A program made the translations under genes and the position numbers. The notes under the pieces are model-generated. The model saw only the letters and a list, made by a program, of their open reading frames with translations. It ran no database searches and had not been told where the DNA came from. From JBOCEF01 sp047610385 (GTDB taxonomy: Bacteria; Pseudomonadota; Alphaproteobacteria; Rhodobacterales; Rhodobacteraceae): a DNA stretch of 20,450 nucleotides. The stretch lies in NCBI GenBank assembly GCA_047610385.1, contig JBLGAC010000063.1, positions 1 through 20,450 of the forward strand. The letters are read 5' to 3'. Shown here piece by piece: positions 1-7,573 of the stretch (its first letter is position 1; every line of letters begins with the position of its first letter).

Positions 1-105
1 CGGGTTTTGTGGGGTGGTCCCCGGGGGGGTTGTGTTCGGGGGGGGGGGGGGGCCCCCCCCCCCCCCCGCGCCCATCTGCCCCCCCCCCGTCCGGAGCCGT
101 CCTCG
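1..105. other. Low-complexity G/C edge sequence upstream of trpE
   Basis: A run of 15 G (38-52) is followed directly by 15 C (53-67), and a further run of 10 C lies at 79-88. G15C15 is a perfect 30-base palindrome. No credible gene or promoter can be read here. An open frame runs through it into trpE, but its translation is only Gly/Pro/Arg low complexity. The only functional element I can support is a GGAG at 93-96, nine bases before the trpE ATG. The homopolymers suggest a contig edge or a poorly resolved assembly. Confidence 0.7.
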
Positions 106-1614
106 ATGAACATCCAGCCCGCGTTTCCCGCGTTCGAAGCCCGTTACAATGCCGGCGAGAATGTGGCGCTGTGGTGCACGCTGCCGGCCGATCTCGATAC
201 CCCGGTCAGCCTGATGCTGAAGCTGGCGCAGGCGCGCAAAGACAGCTTCATGCTGGAAAGCGTCACCGGGGGCGACACACGCGGGCGCTATTCTTTCATC
301 GGCTGGAAGCCTGACCTGATCTGGCGCTGCCATGGGGATGTCGCGGAAATCAACCGCTCCGCCCGCTTTGACGCTGATGCGTTTGAACGCGACCCCCGCG
401 ATCCGCTGGCGTCGCTGCGCGCGGTGCTGGATGAAACCCATATTGACCTGCCCAAGGAACTGCCGCCCGGCGTGTCGGGCCTGTTCGGCTATCTGGGCTA
501 TGATATGGTGCGCCATGTGGAAAAGCTGCCCGAACCCAACACCGATCCGCTGGGCCTGCCTGACGCGGTGATGATGCGCCCGACCATGATCGCGGCGGTG
601 GACAGCGTGAAAGATGAGGTCACGCTGGTCACCCCGGTCTGGACCGGGCAGGGGGCCAACGCCCGCGCCGCCTATGCGCGCGCCGCAGAACGTCTGTCGG
701 ACGCGGTGCTGGACCTGGACCGCCCGGTTCCCATGGACCGGGATGGCGACAGCGGCGCCGTGGCCGGGCCCCCGGTGTCGAACACCAGCCATGCGCGGTA
801 TCTTGAAATGGTCGCCAAGGCCAAGGACTACATCCGCGCTGGCGACATCTTTCAGGTGGTGCCGTCCCAGCGCTGGACGCTGGATTTTCCGCTGCCGCCC
901 TTTGCGCTTTACCGCGCGCTGCGCCGCACCAACCCGTCGCCATACATGTTCTACTTTAACTTTGGCGGCTTTCAGGTGGTGGGTGCCAGCCCTGAGATCC
1001 TGGTTCGGGTGCGAGGCGGCACGGTCACCATCCGTCCCATCGCCGGCACTCGGCCCCGCGGCGCAACGCCCGAAGAGGATGACGCGCTTGAGGCTGATCT
1101 GCTGGCCGACCCCAAGGAACTGGCGGAGCATCTGATGCTGCTGGATCTGGGGCGCAACGATGTGGGCAAAGTCGCCAAGATCGGCACCGTGACGCCAACT
1201 GCGACCTTCACCGTTGAACGGTATTCCCACGTCATGCACATCGTGTCGAACGTTGAGGGCGAATTGCGCGACGGGGTCGATGCGCTTGAGGCGCTGCTGG
1301 CTGGTCTGCCCGCGGGCACCGTGTCGGGCGCGCCCAAAGTCCGCGCCATGCAGATCATTGATGAGCTGGAGAGCGAGAAGCGCGGCGTCTATGCCGGGGG
1401 TGTGGGGTACATCTCCTCAGCCGACGAAATGGACATGTGCATCGCGCTGCGCACATCTGTGGTCAAGGACGGCAAGATGTATGTGCAGGCCGGGGGCGGC
1501 GTCGTCTATGACAGCGACCCTGAGGCGGAGTTCCAAGAGACGGTGAACAAGTCCCGCGCCCTGATGCGCGCCGCCGAAGAAGCCGGGCGCTTTGCGGGCC
1601 GCAGCAACCGCTGA
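106..1614 (+). CDS. trpE: Anthranilate synthase component I (TrpE)
   Basis: This is the large subunit of anthranilate synthase, which converts chorismate to anthranilate using ammonia supplied by TrpG. It is the first committed step of tryptophan synthesis and is cytoplasmic. The protein is 502 residues, normal for the family. The N-terminal domain carries the MLES element (49-52), at the position of the tryptophan feedback-binding LLES motif. The chorismate-binding domain shows PIAGTRPRG (311-319), LLDLGRNDVG (345-354), GTVSGAPK (404-411) and QAGGGVVYDSD (461-471). I chose the ATG at 106 because GGAG lies nine bases upstream and TrpE-like sequence begins there; the frame is open further upstream but reads as low complexity. 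The partner trpG lies 2.9 kb downstream, separated by an opposite-strand gene. Any leader peptide or attenuator would lie left of the window. Confidence 0.97.
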   Translation: MNIQPAFPAFEARYNAGENVALWCTLPADLDTPVSLMLKLAQARKDSFMLESVTGGDTRGRYSFIGWKPDLIWRCHGDVAEINRSARFDADAFERDPRDPLASLRAVLDETHIDLPKELPPGVSGLFGYLGYDMVRHVEKLPEPNTDPLGLPDAVMMRPTMIAAVDSVKDEVTLVTPVWTGQGANARAAYARAAERLSDAVLDLDRPVPMDRDGDSGAVAGPPVSNTSHARYLEMVAKAKDYIRAGDIFQVVPSQRWTLDFPLPPFALYRALRRTNPSPYMFYFNFGGFQVVGASPEILVRVRGGTVTIRPIAGTRPRGATPEEDDALEADLLADPKELAEHLMLLDLGRNDVGKVAKIGTVTPTATFTVERYSHVMHIVSNVEGELRDGVDALEALLAGLPAGTVSGAPKVRAMQIIDELESEKRGVYAGGVGYISSADEMDMCIALRTSVVKDGKMYVQAGGGVVYDSDPEAEFQETVNKSRALMRAAEEAGRFAGRSNR

Positions 1615-1749
1615 ACATGGCGTCAGGTCGTGGCGGTGAATTCCGGAATGCTGCGCCGGATCATGCATGCCGGGGCTGTGTTGACAGGCGCGTTGACCAC
1701 CAACATCCCCCCTGCCGCGCCCCTTGCCGACCGCTGTGATTGCCCCCGC

Positions 1750-4266
1750 TCAGCGGCCTTGTTGCAGCAGGGCCGACACTGTCGCGGGGATGGCGGTGGC
1801 CGCATCGGTGGCGGCGAACCATGACGCCGCCTCAGCAATTGCGGCGGGGGTGGCCCAGATTTCAATCGCCGCACCGCCGCTGAGACGCGCATCAAGCGCC
1901 GCACGGTCCAACGAGGACCGCAGCGCGGCCATATTCGCCTCGGAGCGGATTTCAACCCTTTGCATGGAATCGACCGTCTCCAGCCGCATGTTCATTGCCA
2001 TGCGCGCGATGGCACCGCCGCCGGGCGCGGGGTTGAACAGTGCCAAGCCCTGTTTGCGCATCCCGCTCAGGAACCGGCGCAGCACCGACATTGAAATGGT
2101 GCGCGCATCGCCTGACACCGGCAGCACCGCGACGGCGCCCAGAGCGGCGATTGCTTTCAGATCAGTCTCGGGGTCGGCCTCAATCACCAGATCCACGCCC
2201 ATGGCGCGCAGCCGGGCACCCAGGGTGGGATCCGTCAGAAAGGCCTGCGGCACCACCAGTGTGATCGGTGCGTTGACCGCCAAAAGCGGCGCCAGCGGCC
2301 CGGCAGGGTCGATGGCCAGCATCGGATCTACGCCGTGCAGAACCAGCGCCAGAAGCGGTCCGGCCGCGGTGCCGTCAAGCTGGGCGTCGGTGGCCGCGGC
2401 CCCCGCGCTGGGCAAAAGCGTGGGCGGGTTTTGATCAGGCGCAGACTGGAAATATGGCGCAGTGCGTCCCGGCGTGCCGACCGTCGGCAGGGCCGCAAGG
2501 CGCGGGCGCGACAATTGCAGCGCGTCTGAGCCGCGCGACGCCACCACGGTGCCACCACGAGGCGCGCGCACCAGCGGTGCGTCCTCAGTCATCGGGGCAC
2601 CTGCGGCACCAAGACTGGGCGACGCGGCCCCGAAGGTCGGGCGCGGGGCTGAGGTCTGCGCGCCGCCAAAACCGGTTCCGGCGCTTTGATCCTGGCGCGC
2701 GCCGGGGGTCTGCGACAGGCCGGGGGCTGCCACGATCCGCGGCGCGCTGACGCCCGATCCCGGCCGCGTGGAAATCGCCGCGACCAACGAGGACGCGCGC
2801 CGGTCATCAAGCCGTCCGGGGCCGAGCACCCTTGGCGCGGTGGCGTTGGGCCCCGCGCCAGTTGGGGCATCAAGCCGGGTGACGGGCGTGGATGTCGGGG
2901 CACCGACGCGGGCCGCAAGGCCGGGCTGCGCGGACCCGTCGGCCCAGCGCGTGACCGGTGCGGGCGCGGCGGCCATATCCAGACGCTCCACCGGTGTTGG
3001 GGCAGGCGCTGTGGGGGGCGGTGGGCGCGCGAACGGCAAAGGCACGCCGCCGGTCTGCGCCGTGACCAGCGCGCGCAGGGCGGTCATGTCCGGCTCAGGC
3101 GCGGCCTGTTCAGGCGCCGCAGGGGCGATTGTGGGACGGGTGGCAGAGATATCTGCGCCCGCCGCAATCGGCGCGCCATCATCAAGCGGCAAAGGCGTCC
3201 GCAGGCCGGGCAGCGCCGGGCCTGCCGCGATGGACTGCACCGGGGCGATCTGGCCAAGGCTGGGGCTTAGGGATGCAATCCGCTGCGGCGACGTGGGCGA
3301 CATGGCACCGGGCGACCGCTGGCCGGGGGCGATCATCGGCGCGCCGCCCAGACTGCCGGGCACTGGCGTCCCGCCCAAGATGCCGGGCGTCAGGCCCGCC
3401 ATGGGCGCGCGCGTATCGATGCCTGCCAGATCGTCGCCAAAGCCACTGGGCGCGCGCGAAGATGGCAGATCGGGGGATGCAAGACGCGGCGCGGATCCAC
3501 CGATGGGGGGCGTGCTGTCGAAGCTGGGCGCGCCCATGCCGCCCGGCGGTGACAACGCTGCCATGCGCGCGCCGGGGGCCTCCATCAAAGTCGGCCCGAC
3601 AGGCGGCGGGGACGTGCCCGAAAGCTGCGGCGACAAAGGCGGCGCGCCGGGCAGCGGGGGCGCAAAGCCCGCCACCGCCGCCGCGTCGCCGCCGGTGCGC
3701 GCAGGGGACAAGCCGCCAACAGCCGTCAAAGCCTGACCGCCAAATGCGCCAAACCCGCCATGCGCCGTGCCAGTGTCCTGCAGCGCCGCAAGCCGCGATG
3801 GTGTGGCCCGCGAGAGCGATGCAAAATTGTCGGCGATCGGTTCGGGCGCGCGCGCGTCCAGCACGCCGGTGGGTGCCAGCGATCCGCCCGATGCCGAAGA
3901 TGGCCGCGGCGCTGAGGCGAGCGCGTCCGCAAGCCCGGTCTCGCCTTGGTCCGCGCGTGCCAGCGCGGCCAGAGCGTTGCTGTTAAGACGGCTGACCGGC
4001 GCACTGGCACCGCCCGATTGCGGCAATTGGGGCGCATGGCCCGCGCCGGCGTTGATCACCACAAGACCAGGCGCACCGGGTGCCGCGGCGATAACTGGCG
4101 CAAACTCGGGTCCGGCCACAGGTTTTACCGCGGCGACGGGCGCAGGCGCGCCGCGATCACCGCTGATCAGAAGCGCGAGCGCAAAAATGCCCACAGCCAC
4201 GACCATGAGGCCCATGAAGAGGCCTTTGAAAAATCCACCGATCGCCCCCAGAAACGCCAAAGGCAT
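1750..4266 (-). CDS. Membrane-anchored divergent polysaccharide deacetylase-like protein (YibQ/DUF610-like)
   Basis: An 838-residue protein between trpE and trpG on the opposite strand. Residues about 10-34 form one hydrophobic segment (GFFKGLFMGLMVVAVGIFAL region), so it is probably inner-membrane anchored with the rest in the periplasm. Residues about 40-630 are Pro/Ala/Gly/Ser-rich low complexity, presumably a flexible linker. Residues about 635-838 form a compact domain resembling the degenerate divergent polysaccharide deacetylase domain that I recall from Rhodobacteraceae proteins at this locus. Where such proteins usually have an Asp-Asp near the first strand, this one reads LALVLHGVDP, so catalysis is doubtful. 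The start is the ATG at 4266, preceded by AAGGGAAAGGCGGC; an in-frame start at 4362 would add 32 residues without a site of this quality. Family assignment rests on pattern recall. A structural role at the cell wall is possible but unproven. Confidence 0.62.
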   Translation of the reverse strand: MPLAFLGAIGGFFKGLFMGLMVVAVGIFALALLISGDRGAPAPVAAVKPVAGPEFAPVIAAAPGAPGLVVINAGAGHAPQLPQSGGASAPVSRLNSNALAALARADQGETGLADALASAPRPSSASGGSLAPTGVLDARAPEPIADNFASLSRATPSRLAALQDTGTAHGGFGAFGGQALTAVGGLSPARTGGDAAAVAGFAPPLPGAPPLSPQLSGTSPPPVGPTLMEAPGARMAALSPPGGMGAPSFDSTPPIGGSAPRLASPDLPSSRAPSGFGDDLAGIDTRAPMAGLTPGILGGTPVPGSLGGAPMIAPGQRSPGAMSPTSPQRIASLSPSLGQIAPVQSIAAGPALPGLRTPLPLDDGAPIAAGADISATRPTIAPAAPEQAAPEPDMTALRALVTAQTGGVPLPFARPPPPTAPAPTPVERLDMAAAPAPVTRWADGSAQPGLAARVGAPTSTPVTRLDAPTGAGPNATAPRVLGPGRLDDRRASSLVAAISTRPGSGVSAPRIVAAPGLSQTPGARQDQSAGTGFGGAQTSAPRPTFGAASPSLGAAGAPMTEDAPLVRAPRGGTVVASRGSDALQLSRPRLAALPTVGTPGRTAPYFQSAPDQNPPTLLPSAGAAATDAQLDGTAAGPLLALVLHGVDPMLAIDPAGPLAPLLAVNAPITLVVPQAFLTDPTLGARLRAMGVDLVIEADPETDLKAIAALGAVAVLPVSGDARTISMSVLRRFLSGMRKQGLALFNPAPGGGAIARMAMNMRLETVDSMQRVEIRSEANMAALRSSLDRAALDARLSGGAAIEIWATPAAIAEAASWFAATDAATAIPATVSALLQQGR

Positions 4267-4474
4267 GCCGCCTTTCCCTTGCAAGCGTGCGGTGCCAGAT
4301 ACGCAGGCACCGCGACTTCGATCCTCCGGGCCGACTTGACGCCGTCCGGTGCTTTCTCCCATGTATAGCCGAATATGGCGCAGGCATGCCAGCCTTGCGC
4401 GTTGCGCCCCCGCCGCATTCCCCCGGCACGGCGGCGCCTGCTAACCACTCCGGCGGGACTGCGGAGACGCCGAT

Positions 4475-5080
4475 ATGCTGCTGCTCATCGATAATTACGA
4501 CAGCTTCACCTACAACCTCGTCCACTATCTGGGAGAGCTGGGGGCAGAGGTCGTTGTGCGCCGCAACGATGCGCTGACCGCCGATGAAGCGATGGCGATG
4601 CGCCCGCAGGCCACCGTGTTGTCGCCGGGGCCGTGCGACCCGGATCAGGCGGGAATTTGCCTTGAAATGGTGAAAAAGGCCGCCCAGACCGGCACGCCGC
4701 TGCTGGGCGTCTGTCTTGGCCACCAGACAATCGGGCAGGCTTTTGGCGGCAATGTGGTGCGCTGCCATGAGATTGTGCATGGCAAAACCGCCGTGATCCA
4801 CAGCGCCGGAAAGGGCCTGTTCGCGGGGTTGCCGAGCGCGCTGAAAGGCACGCGCTATCATTCATTGGTGGTGGACCGCGCCACGCTGCCGGACTGTTTG
4901 GAAATTACCTCAGAAACCGGCGACGGCATCATCATGGGCCTCTCGCACCGCACGCTGCCGATCCATGGCGTGCAGTTCCACCCCGAATCAATCGCGTCTG
5001 AGCACGGCCACGCGATGCTCGCCAATTTCCTGCGGATCGCCGGGTTCACCGTCCCGGACCGCGCCGCGGAGGCCGCCTGA
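4475..5080 (+). CDS. trpG: Anthranilate synthase component II, glutamine amidotransferase (TrpG)
   Basis: TrpG hydrolyses glutamine and passes ammonia to TrpE for anthranilate synthesis. It is a 201-residue class I glutamine amidotransferase. The N-terminal IDNYDSFTYNL signature (5-15) is intact, the nucleophile is Cys80 in GVCLGHQ, and the other triad members are His169 and Glu171 in GVQFHPES. The family signature SPGPCDPDQAG (50-60) is present. The start ATG follows GGAG at 4463-4466. The stop overlaps the trpD start by one base (TGATG), so the two genes are almost certainly co-transcribed and translationally coupled. The 208-base gap to the divergent deacetylase-like gene must hold the promoters for both. 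A TTGACG lies at 4336-4341, but I cannot pair it with a convincing -10. I saw no Trp-rich leader peptide in the gap. Confidence 0.97.
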   Translation: MLLLIDNYDSFTYNLVHYLGELGAEVVVRRNDALTADEAMAMRPQATVLSPGPCDPDQAGICLEMVKKAAQTGTPLLGVCLGHQTIGQAFGGNVVRCHEIVHGKTAVIHSAGKGLFAGLPSALKGTRYHSLVVDRATLPDCLEITSETGDGIIMGLSHRTLPIHGVQFHPESIASEHGHAMLANFLRIAGFTVPDRAAEAA

Positions 5081-6102
5081 TGTCCGAAGCCCTCAAACCC
5101 CTGATCGGGCGCGCCGCCGAAGGGCCCCTGTCGGCCGAAGACGCTGCCGCAGCCTTCAACGCGATCATGAGCGGCGAGGCCACGCCCGCCCAGATCGGTG
5201 GCTTCTTGATGGCCCTGCGCGCGCGCGGCGAGGTTGTCGATGAATACGCCGCGGCCGCTGCGGTGATGCGCGCCAAGATGTCGAAGGTCCGCGCGCCTGT
5301 GGGCGCCATGGACATCGTCGGCACCGGGGGGGATGGGAAGGGCACGCTCAACATCTCCACCGCGACGGCGTTTGTGGTGGCGGGGGCCGGGGTGCCGGTG
5401 GCCAAGCATGGCAACCGCAACCTGTCGTCGAAATCGGGCGCGGCCGATGCGCTGACCGAAATGGGCGTCAATGTGATGGTCGGCGCCGATGTGGTGGAGC
5501 GCGCGCTGCGCGACATCGGCATCGCCTTCATGATGGCCCCGATGCACCACCCCGCCATGCGCTATGTCGGCCCGGCGCGGGCTGAGCTGGGGACCCGCAC
5601 GATCTTCAACATCCTCGGGCCGATGACCAATCCTGCCGGGGTGACGCTGCAGCTGACCGGCGCGTTTTCCGCAGCGCTGCTACGCCCGATGGCTGAAACG
5701 CTCACGCGGCTGGGCACTCGGCGCGCGTGGCTGGTGCATGGCGGTGATGGCACCGATGAACTGGCGATTTCTGCGGCCAGCGAGGTGGTGGAAACCCATG
5801 ATGGTGTGATCCGCGCCTTTGAAATCCATCCCGAGGACGCGGGCCTTCCGGTCCACCCGTTCGACCAGATCCTGGGCGGAGAGCCGAAGGAAAACGCCGG
5901 AAAATTCCGCGCCCTGCTGGCGGGTGATCGCGGCGCGGTCGACGCATATCGCGATGCGGTGCGCCTGAACGCCGCCGCGGCGCTGGTGATCGCGGGCAAA
6001 GCGGTGGATCTGAAAGAAGGCGCCGCGATGGCCGCCCAATCCATCGACAGCGGCGCCGCCCGCGCCAAGGTTGAATGCTTGGCACGCCTCACCTCCGCCT
6101 GA
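5080..6102 (+). CDS. trpD: Anthranilate phosphoribosyltransferase (TrpD)
   Basis: TrpD joins anthranilate to phosphoribosyl pyrophosphate to give phosphoribosyl anthranilate. The protein is 340 residues, the usual length for a stand-alone TrpD not fused to TrpG. Visible signatures are GTGGDG (81-86) and NIST (91-94) in the PRPP-binding loop, KHGNR (109-113), SSKSGAADAL (117-126), the anthranilate-site stretch from HHPAMRY (156-162) through GPARAELGTRTIFNILGP (164-181), and the metal-binding Asp-Glu pair D226-E227. The ATG overlaps the trpG stop by one base. A 10-base direct repeat lies over its own stop codon. trpC follows after a 162-base GC-rich gap that begins with a 12-C run, so it is the loosest junction of the trpGDC-moaCA run. 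Confidence 0.97.
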   Translation: MSEALKPLIGRAAEGPLSAEDAAAAFNAIMSGEATPAQIGGFLMALRARGEVVDEYAAAAAVMRAKMSKVRAPVGAMDIVGTGGDGKGTLNISTATAFVVAGAGVPVAKHGNRNLSSKSGAADALTEMGVNVMVGADVVERALRDIGIAFMMAPMHHPAMRYVGPARAELGTRTIFNILGPMTNPAGVTLQLTGAFSAALLRPMAETLTRLGTRRAWLVHGGDGTDELAISAASEVVETHDGVIRAFEIHPEDAGLPVHPFDQILGGEPKENAGKFRALLAGDRGAVDAYRDAVRLNAAAALVIAGKAVDLKEGAAMAAQSIDSGAARAKVECLARLTSA

Positions 6103-6114
6103 CCCCTCCGCCTG
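6092..6114 (+). repeat. Short direct repeat across the trpD stop codon
   Basis: CCTCCGCCTG occurs at 6092-6101 and again at 6105-6114, a period of 13 bases. The first copy supplies the first two bases of the trpD TGA stop (6100-6102). A run of 12 C follows at 6115-6126. The arrangement resembles the longer repeats over the trpC and proB stops. At this length it could be chance in GC-rich DNA. Confidence 0.6.
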
Positions 6115-6264
6115 CCCCCCCCCCCCGCGCCGTGCATGGAATGGTGCGCCGGCGCGGATGCGCCGCGGGTGGGCGAGCGGGGGCGAAGCCCTCCGAGCCC
6201 GCACGCTCCCCCCCGGCAAAGGCGCCTCTTTCGCTTCGCCAGAACCGCAGGTAAACCGGCCGAC

Positions 6265-7062
6265 ATGATCAACATCCTCGACCGCATCAAGGCCACCAAG
6301 CTTGGCGAAATCGCCGAGGCCAAGGCCGCGCGCCCGCTCAGCACTGTTGAGGAGGCCGCGCGCGCTGCCTCTCCGCCCCGCGGGTTCAAGGCCGCCCTGC
6401 GCGCCAAACAGGCCGCTGGCAAATGGGGCCTGATCGCTGAGATCAAGAAAGCCAGCCCGTCCAAGGGCCTGATCCGCGCCGATTTTGACCCGCCCGCGCT
6501 GGCAAAGGCCTATGAGGACGGGGGTGCCGCCTGCCTGTCGGTGCTGACTGACCGCGAGTATTTCCAAGGCGCGCCAGACTACCTGATTTCCGCGCGCGCC
6601 GCCGTGTCCTTGCCCGCCCTGCGCAAGGATTTCATGTACGACACCTATCAGGTGACTGAGGCGCGGGCCTGGGGCGCTGATTGCATTCTGGTGATCATGG
6701 CCTCCACCACCGACAGCCAGGCCGCCGAACTGGTTGCCGCCGCGACCGAATGGGGCATGGATGCGCTGATTGAGGTCCATGACCGCGCAGAGCTTGACCG
6801 CGCCCTTGCGCTGCCGTCGGAATTGATCGGCGTGAACAACCGCGATCTGCGCACGTTTGAAACCCGCCTTTCGACCACCGAAGACTTGTCCGCCCATGTC
6901 CCCAGCGATCGGCTTTTGATCGCTGAATCGGGGCTGAACACGTCCCAGGATCTGGCGCGCGTCGCCAGATATGGCGCAGCGGCGTTCCTGATTGGCGAAA
7001 GCCTGATGCGCCAGCACAACGTCGCCGCCGCCACCCGCGCCATCCTTGACCAAACTGCCTGA
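6265..7062 (+). CDS. trpC: Indole-3-glycerol phosphate synthase (TrpC)
   Basis: TrpC closes the ring of 1-(o-carboxyphenylamino)-1-deoxyribulose 5-phosphate to give indole-3-glycerol phosphate. The protein is 265 residues, a single-domain TIM barrel without a fused TrpF. Expected catalytic and binding positions are visible: Glu59 and Lys61 in IAEIKKASPSKG, Lys121 in LRKDFMYD, Glu170 in ALIEVHD, Asn191 in IGVNNRDLRTF, and Glu221-Ser222 in IAESGL. The start is the ATG at 6265, where typical MINILDRI family sequence begins. The frame is open back to 6136, but that part is Arg/Pro-rich and unlike TrpC. The Shine-Dalgarno is weak (CAGG about 12 bases upstream). It follows trpD and precedes moaC by 34 bases, and its 3' end is tandemly duplicated. 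Confidence 0.96.
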   Translation: MINILDRIKATKLGEIAEAKAARPLSTVEEAARAASPPRGFKAALRAKQAAGKWGLIAEIKKASPSKGLIRADFDPPALAKAYEDGGAACLSVLTDREYFQGAPDYLISARAAVSLPALRKDFMYDTYQVTEARAWGADCILVIMASTTDSQAAELVAAATEWGMDALIEVHDRAELDRALALPSELIGVNNRDLRTFETRLSTTEDLSAHVPSDRLLIAESGLNTSQDLARVARYGAAAFLIGESLMRQHNVAAATRAILDQTA

Positions 7063-7083
7063 ACCCTCAAACTGCCTGAACCC
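7051..7083 (+). repeat. Exact 16-base tandem duplication over the trpC stop codon
   Basis: CAAACTGCCTGAACCC occurs at 7051-7066 and again at 7068-7083, separated by a single T (period 17). The first copy encodes the last TrpC residues (Gln-Thr-Ala) and the TGA stop at 7060-7062. The second lies in the spacer before the moaC ribosome-binding site. A 16-base exact match at this spacing is very unlikely by chance and looks like replication slippage. Confidence 0.93.
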
Positions 7084-7096
7084 AAAAGGGGCCTCC

Positions 7097-7573
7097 ATGT
7101 CCAAGCTCACGCATTTTGACGACAAGGGCGCGGCCCATATGGTGGACGTGTCCGACAAGGCCGTCACGTCGCGCATCGCGGTTGCCCGCGGAGCCGTGGA
7201 AATGGCGCCTGAAACGCTGGCGCTGATCACCGAAGGGCGCGCCAAAAAAGGTGACGTGCTGTCGGTGGCGCGGCTGGCGGGGATCATGGGGGCCAAGAAA
7301 ACCAGCGATCTGATCCCGCTGTGCCACCCGCTGGCGCTGTCCAAGGTCACGGTTGAATTGACCGCTGACCCAGGCACCAACCGCGTGAACATCGAAGCCA
7401 CCGTCAAAACCACCGGCCAGACCGGGGTGGAGATGGAGGCCCTGACCGCCGTGTGCATCGCGCAGCTGACCGTCTACGACATGGTCAAAGCGGTCGACAA
7501 AGGCATGAAGCTGACCGACACCCGCCTTGTGTTGAAGGAGGGCGGCAAGTCTGGCCGCTTTGAGGCGGAATGA
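7097..7573 (+). CDS. moaC: Cyclic pyranopterin monophosphate synthase (MoaC)
   Basis: MoaC acts with the radical-SAM enzyme MoaA in the first stage of molybdenum cofactor synthesis, turning the MoaA product into cyclic pyranopterin monophosphate. The 158-residue length is typical. The residues known to matter in the E. coli protein fall at the same numbers here: Lys51, His77 in LCHPL (75-79), Asp128 and Lys131 in YDMVKA. The start is the ATG at 7097, preceded by AAAAGGGG; an in-frame upstream start at 7046 would lie inside trpC and adds residues atypical of MoaC. The stop overlaps the moeA ATG by four bases (ATGA), so MoaC and MoeA are translationally coupled. Linkage to trpGDC is probably operonic, because the gap is only 34 bases. 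Confidence 0.97.
   Translation: MSKLTHFDDKGAAHMVDVSDKAVTSRIAVARGAVEMAPETLALITEGRAKKGDVLSVARLAGIMGAKKTSDLIPLCHPLALSKVTVELTADPGTNRVNIEATVKTTGQTGVEMEALTAVCIAQLTVYDMVKAVDKGMKLTDTRLVLKEGGKSGRFEAE

Noticed and set aside
132..146. Second LexA box, GTTC-N7-GTTA
   Set aside because: It has one mismatch in the invariant half-site and lies inside the trpE coding region, away from any promoter.
2768..3736. 322-codon plus-strand open frame opposite the deacetylase-like gene
   Set aside because: The frame is Ala/Gly/Pro/Arg low complexity mirroring the linker of the minus-strand protein. The latter has a membrane segment, a ribosome site and a folded C-terminal domain.
4336..4369. trpG promoter from TTGACG (4336-4341) and TATAGC (4364-4369)
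   Set aside because: The spacer would be 22 bases, too long for a normal sigma-70 promoter, and no better -10 is visible at 16-18 bases.
4371..4474. trp leader peptide or attenuator before trpG
   Set aside because: The short frames in the gap contain no run of Trp codons, and no terminator/antiterminator pair is evident.
5680..7458. 592-codon minus-strand open frame opposite trpD, trpC and moaC
   Set aside because: The plus strand here has three unmistakable enzymes with intact motifs. The antisense frame is a by-product of GC-rich codon use and has no recognisable sequence.
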